From: Streptomyces griseoruber
Lineage (GTDB): Bacteria; Actinomycetota; Actinomycetes; Streptomycetales; Streptomycetaceae
DNA: 57,175 bases
NCBI RefSeq assembly: GCF_001514205.1
Contig: NZ_KQ948767.1
Coordinates: 320,361-377,535, forward strand
Direction: 5' to 3'
In this document: piece by piece, positions 53,666 to 57,175 of the stretch
Numbering within the stretch: the first letter of the stretch is position 1
Layout of the letters: every line of letters starts with the position of its first letter
Position numbers and translations under genes: made by a program
The notes under the pieces: generated by a model
Told to the model about the DNA's origin: nothing
Database searches by the model: none
What the model saw: the letters and a program-made list of their open reading frames with translations, nothing else

Positions 53666-55012
53666 ATGAGCGCAACACAGGGGATCGAGCCGAGGACGCA
53701 CCGGACCGAAACGGCCGCGGAGGTGGTCGGCCGCCTTCGTGCGACGTTCAACACCGGCGTCACCCGCGGACTGGACTGGCGCGTCAGCCAGCTGCAGCGG
53801 CTGCGGGCACTGCTGGTCGAGAACGAGCAGGAACTGATCGAAGCCCTCTGGGCGGACCTGAGGAAGAACGCCGCCGAGGCCAAGACGCAGGAGATCGACT
53901 TCACCGTCGCCGACATCGACGAGGCACTGGCGAACCTCGAAAACTGGCTTCAGCCTCGCCCGGTGGAGGTTCCCGCCCACTTCGGTCCCACGACAACGGC
54001 CTACACCACGTACGACCCGCTCGGGGTCGTCCTGGTGATCGCTCCGTGGAATTTCCCGCTGCACCTTCTCATCGACCCCGTCATCGGCGCTCTGGCCGCC
54101 GGAAACACCGTGGTGGCCAAGCCGAGCGAGATCTCGGTGCACACATCGGCGGTCGCCTCACGTCTCCTGCGACAGTACTTCGACGCCGACGTGCTCACCG
54201 TGGTCGAGGGGGGCGCCGATGAGACCACGGCCCTGCTGGCACAACGGTTCGACCAGATCTTCTACACCGGCAATGGCACGGTCGGCCGGATCGTCATGGC
54301 CGCAGCCGCCAAGAACCTCACCCCCGTCACGCTCGAACTCGGAGGCAAGTCACCGGTGTTCGTGGCGTCCGACGCCGACGTGGACGAGACCGCCAAGCGG
54401 CTGGTCGGCGCCAAGTTCGGCAACGCGGGGCAGCAGTGCATAGCCCCCGACTACGTTCTGGCCGACCCTGCCACCGCCGCCGCACTGGTCCCCGCCCTCC
54501 GCGCGGCGGTCGACGCCCAGTTCGGCTCCACCCCGCAGACCTCAGCGGACTTCGGCCGGATCATCAACGAGCGGCACTTCGACCGGCTCACGCGTCTGCT
54601 GGACTCCGGCCGGGCGGCGGTGGGAGGCCAGCACGACCGCGACGACCTGTTCATCGCACCGACCGTGCTCACCGATGTCGACCCCGCATCGCCGGTCATG
54701 CAGGAAGAGATCTTCGGTCCGATCCTCGCCGTCGTCGAAGTCGCCGACCTCGATGCCGCCATCGCCTTCATCAACGAACGCGAAAAGCCCCTCGCGCTCT
54801 ACGCCTTCACCACGTCCGAGGCCACCAAGTCGCGCCTCGTGAACGAGACGTCCTCCGGCGGCGTCGCCTGGGGCCAGCCGGTGATGCAACTGCTCATGCC
54901 CGGCCTGCCGTTCGGTGGCGTCGGCGAAAGCGGCATGGGCCGGTACCACGGCCGGTATTCCCTCGAGACGTTCAGCCACCTCAAGGCCGTCGCGGACGTG
55001 CCGCTCAACTAG
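53666..55012 (+). CDS. Class 3-type aldehyde dehydrogenase
   Basis: A 448-residue ALDH. The shorter length, the start VVGRLRATFNTGVTRGLDWR and the C-terminal KAVADVP place it with class 3/coniferyl-type enzymes. The oxyanion Asn is in VIAPWNFPLHLL, TLELGGKSP carries the general-base Glu, and GNAGQQCIAPDYV carries the catalytic Cys. It oxidises aromatic or aliphatic aldehydes. It is divergent from the MmyB-type regulator and followed in the same direction by an ene-reductase. Confidence 0.92.
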   Translation: MSATQGIEPRTHRTETAAEVVGRLRATFNTGVTRGLDWRVSQLQRLRALLVENEQELIEALWADLRKNAAEAKTQEIDFTVADIDEALANLENWLQPRPVEVPAHFGPTTTAYTTYDPLGVVLVIAPWNFPLHLLIDPVIGALAAGNTVVAKPSEISVHTSAVASRLLRQYFDADVLTVVEGGADETTALLAQRFDQIFYTGNGTVGRIVMAAAAKNLTPVTLELGGKSPVFVASDADVDETAKRLVGAKFGNAGQQCIAPDYVLADPATAAALVPALRAAVDAQFGSTPQTSADFGRIINERHFDRLTRLLDSGRAAVGGQHDRDDLFIAPTVLTDVDPASPVMQEEIFGPILAVVEVADLDAAIAFINEREKPLALYAFTTSEATKSRLVNETSSGGVAWGQPVMQLLMPGLPFGGVGESGMGRYHGRYSLETFSHLKAVADVPLN

Positions 55013-55175
55013 GCCCGCGCTCTCCCGAAGCAGGCTGCCCGACTGGTGATCGGCTACAGAAAGTGCCTCTGCCCAGCCGAAATGAGGACTGCTGAGGTCC
55101 CGGTTCCCTGACACCCGCCAGGCCCATGCTGCCGCCTGTCTCTTTCACCCGACCCATTCTTCGAAGGAAGCTGCC

Positions 55176-56264
55176 ATGACTACCGCGTTCGACCCGATCG
55201 ACCTGGGCGGCAAGACGCTGGCCAACCGCGTCGCGATGGCGCCGATGACCCGCAGCCGCGCCGACGCTCCCGCAGCCACGGCGACGGAGCTGATGGCGAC
55301 CTACTACGCCCAGCGTGCGAGCGCCGGCCTGATCATCACCGAGGGCATCCAGCCGTCGGTGGGCGGCCAGGGCTACACCAACACTCCGGGCCTGCACTCC
55401 GCCCAGCAGGTCGACGCCTGGCGGAAGGTGACCGACGCCGTCCATGCCCAGGGAGGCACGATCTTCGCGCAGCTGATGCACACCGGCCGGATCAGCCACC
55501 CCAGCCTGCTGCCCGAGGGACTCATGCCCGTCGCCCCCTCCTCCGTCGCGGCGGCGGGCCAGGTGTTCACCTACCAGGGCCCCCAGGACTTCGTCACGCC
55601 GAAGGAACTGGACCAGGACGACATCACCCAGACGATCGCCGACTACGCCGACGCCGCGCGCAACGCGATCGCCGCCGGTTTCGACGGCGTGGAGATCCAC
55701 GGGGCGAACGGCTACCTGATCCACCAGTTCCTCGCCCCCAACACGAATCTGCGCACCGATGGCTGGGGAGGTGGCGCCGCGGACCGGGTCCGCTTCGGTA
55801 TCGAGGTCGCCACGGCCGTCGCGGAGGCGATCGGCGGCCACCGGACCGGCTTCCGCATCTCTCCCGGCAACCCCTACAACGACATCGCCGAGACCGACCC
55901 GGCGGACGTGCTGGAGACCTACACCACCCTGATCGCCGCTCTCGCCCGGCTGGACCTCGCCTACCTGCACCTGGTCGAGAGCCCGGACCGCGACCTGACC
56001 GCCCGGCTGCGCAAGGACTGGCCGACGGCGTTCATCCTCAACCCCTTCACCCACCCCGAGACCACCGGCCCCGGCGCTCTCGCCCGCATCGAGGACGGCA
56101 CCGCGGACATCATCGCCTTCGGCGCGCTGTTCCTGGCCAACCCGGACCTGCCTGCCCGCCTCGCAGCCGGCGGCCGCTACAACACCCCCGATGCGGCCAC
56201 CTTCTACGGCGGCGACCACCGCGGCTACACCGACTACCCGACGCTGCCCGCCGACAGCGCGTGA
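55176..56264 (+). CDS. Old Yellow Enzyme-type alkene reductase
   Basis: A 362-residue FMN ene-reductase that reduces activated C=C bonds of enones, enals or nitro-alkenes. RVAMAPMTRSRAD near residue 18, QLMHTGRISHPSLLP near 99, GVEIHGANGYLIHQFLAPN near 172 (the H-x-x-N pair) and the FMN phosphate segment IAFGALFLANPDLP near 310 are all present. GAAGGAAGC precedes the ATG. With the ALDH it forms an electrophile-detoxification pair under the MmyB-type regulator. Confidence 0.93.
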   Translation: MTTAFDPIDLGGKTLANRVAMAPMTRSRADAPAATATELMATYYAQRASAGLIITEGIQPSVGGQGYTNTPGLHSAQQVDAWRKVTDAVHAQGGTIFAQLMHTGRISHPSLLPEGLMPVAPSSVAAAGQVFTYQGPQDFVTPKELDQDDITQTIADYADAARNAIAAGFDGVEIHGANGYLIHQFLAPNTNLRTDGWGGGAADRVRFGIEVATAVAEAIGGHRTGFRISPGNPYNDIAETDPADVLETYTTLIAALARLDLAYLHLVESPDRDLTARLRKDWPTAFILNPFTHPETTGPGALARIEDGTADIIAFGALFLANPDLPARLAAGGRYNTPDAATFYGGDHRGYTDYPTLPADSA

Positions 56265-56384
56265 CCTGAAAGTGGTCATCGCCGGCGAGTGCGGAGGCAA
56301 GACGCGATCAGAGCGGCGGTGTCACCCCGATCAACAGGAGTAGCGGCATGCGCACGCTGATCTGGCCGTCCTTGTCGTCCCCGT

Positions 56385-56822
56385 TCACTGATCCCCCCAC
56401 CCCCTCTGCGCGTCGGCGGCACCGCCCCCGGCGAGCGCATCGCTGTCCTCCACGGAGTCCTGGATGGTCCGCCGGTCATCCAGGGACGGGTACACGGGGC
56501 GGTCCTTGGCCGTGCACTTCTCGAAAATCTCGCCGTCCCTGATCATCCGCCTGAGGGTGAAGTAGCCGTAGATCCACAGCCGGTCCCGTGTCGCGGAGGG
56601 AATCTTCGCGGGGCGTCCGTCGGCCAGCACTCCGGGATCCGGATCGTCGTCTTCGAAACACCCACCAGGGGAAGAGCCGTCGTCCTCGTGCCGCATCGGC
56701 CAGCTGGCGGTCGGCTCGGAGGTGCTCCACGGAGGCGTCTGCGGGACCGGCCCGTCGCCGAACAGCCAGTCCTCTTCCGCCTCGTCGAACGGTTCCCTGT
56801 CCTGAGGCGTCGTGCCGGGCAC
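56385..56822 (-). CDS. Hypothetical protein, probably truncated at an IS boundary
   Basis: A 145-residue acidic frame with DRLWIYGYFTLRRMIRDGEI FEKC as its only strongly protein-like stretch. Its apparent start lies inside the IS3 OrfB remnant upstream (GARHDA in the other frame), so the true N-terminus is probably lost. No family recognised. Confidence 0.35.
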   Translation of the reverse strand: MPGTTPQDREPFDEAEEDWLFGDGPVPQTPPWSTSEPTASWPMRHEDDGSSPGGCFEDDDPDPGVLADGRPAKIPSATRDRLWIYGYFTLRRMIRDGEIFEKCTAKDRPVYPSLDDRRTIQDSVEDSDALAGGGAADAQRGWGDQ

Positions 56823-56829
56823 CCATCCC

Positions 56830-57175
56830 GTAGCCGGGCAACCGGCGGGAGAACAGATCGATCACCGTTGCCAGGCAGAGCTTGCCCTCGCCGGTGTCGA
56901 TCTCGGTCATGTCGCCTGCCCGGACGAGTTCCGGTTCCTCGGCGGTGAAGTCCCGGCGGACGAAATCCGGGGCGCCGGCCGCCTGCCCGGCCTGGTCAGC
57001 GACCGGCGGCGCCTGACCTTCCGGCCCGCCGGCCTGAGTTCGGCCATGACCTTCGCGACGGTGTTCACCGACACCCGCCGGCCCCGGCGCACCAGCTCGA
57101 TGAACACCTTCGGCGAGCCGTAGGTGCCCCCGGAGCAGCGGAAGATCTCCTCGATCTCCTCCGCCAGGTGCTGCC
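56830..57175 (-). pseudogene. IS3-family transposase OrfB, fragment at window end
   Basis: Minus-strand frames give HLAEEIEEIFRCSGGTYGSP, KVFIELVRRGRRVSVNTVAK and VRRRRSLTRPGRRPA, then in a second frame MTEIDTGEGKLCLATVIDLF SRRLPGYGMGARHDA. This is the HTH linker and start of the integrase core. A one-base shift separates the two parts. It runs off the window. Confidence 0.8.

Overview
This is very GC-rich DNA with Streptomyces-type codon use, GTG/TTG starts, AAGGAG-like ribosome sites and long GC hairpins as terminators, so a Streptomyces or close relative, probably an accessory region such as a chromosome arm or large plasmid. About half the recognisable genes are intact. The rest are remnants: single-base frameshifts, amber stops, in-frame internal deletions, and scraps of at least seven transposase families (IS3, IS5, IS30, IS110, IS701, ISKra4, Tn3) plus a serine recombinase. 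No rRNA, tRNA, CRISPR array or secondary-metabolite cluster was recognised.

Layout. 1-3300: IS debris, a zinc-ribbon hypothetical protein, a PIG-L deacetylase. 3300-7554: a broken Cys/Met-type PLP lyase, a stand-alone B3/B4 tRNA-editing-type protein, a PaiB-like flavoprotein and an EamA exporter, divergent from an XRE-cupin regulator. 7575-15405: decayed genes (serine hydrolase, nitronate monooxygenase, recombinase, MFS, semialdehyde dehydrogenase) around a LysR/metallo-hydrolase unit. 15439-18987: C-S lyase, sulfite-oxidase-like protein and nitrilase. 19100-24124: GH3 scrap, LLM oxidoreductase with an XRE regulator, two DUF2267 genes, and hsp18 divergent from rheA. 24190-28260: an IS and gene graveyard. 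28483-32092: DHA2 exporter and amidohydrolase, then a truncated hydratase. 32662-39969: PLP gamma-lyase, HAD remnant and AsnC regulator facing an operon of homoserine dehydrogenase, aldehyde dehydrogenase, aspartase and two SMR exporters. 40165-45535: ArsR/flavin reductase, MFS, TetR/DJ-1. 45590-57175: IS scraps, TPR proteins, MazF-like toxin, I36 inhibitor, XRE regulator, ALDH and Old Yellow Enzyme.

The most interesting reading is a canavanine-utilisation system. The intact PLP lyase, homoserine dehydrogenase, non-phosphorylating aldehyde dehydrogenase and aspartase give the step order canavanine to homoserine (+ hydroxyguanidine) to aspartate semialdehyde to aspartate to fumarate. The paired SMR exporters have a guanidinium-exporter-like motif. 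The B3/B4 protein near 5 kb, next to a decayed second copy of the lyase, fits a canavanyl-tRNA deacylase. A second, decayed theme is a nitronate monooxygenase gene and a transporter plus (methyl)malonate-semialdehyde dehydrogenase unit that share an ~80 bp promoter element 4 kb apart in opposite orientation. That suggests a former 3-nitropropionate regulon. Canavanine and 3-nitropropionate are both legume toxins, so the segment may have been a legume-rhizosphere island that is now degrading.

Clear operators were found for four regulators: tandem RheA boxes at hsp18/rheA, ATGC-N7-GCAT LysR boxes, a TetR operator pair at tetR and the DJ-1 gene, and repeats in the XRE-cupin/EamA promoter. Functional assignments come from reading translated sequence and remembered family features, not from database searches.
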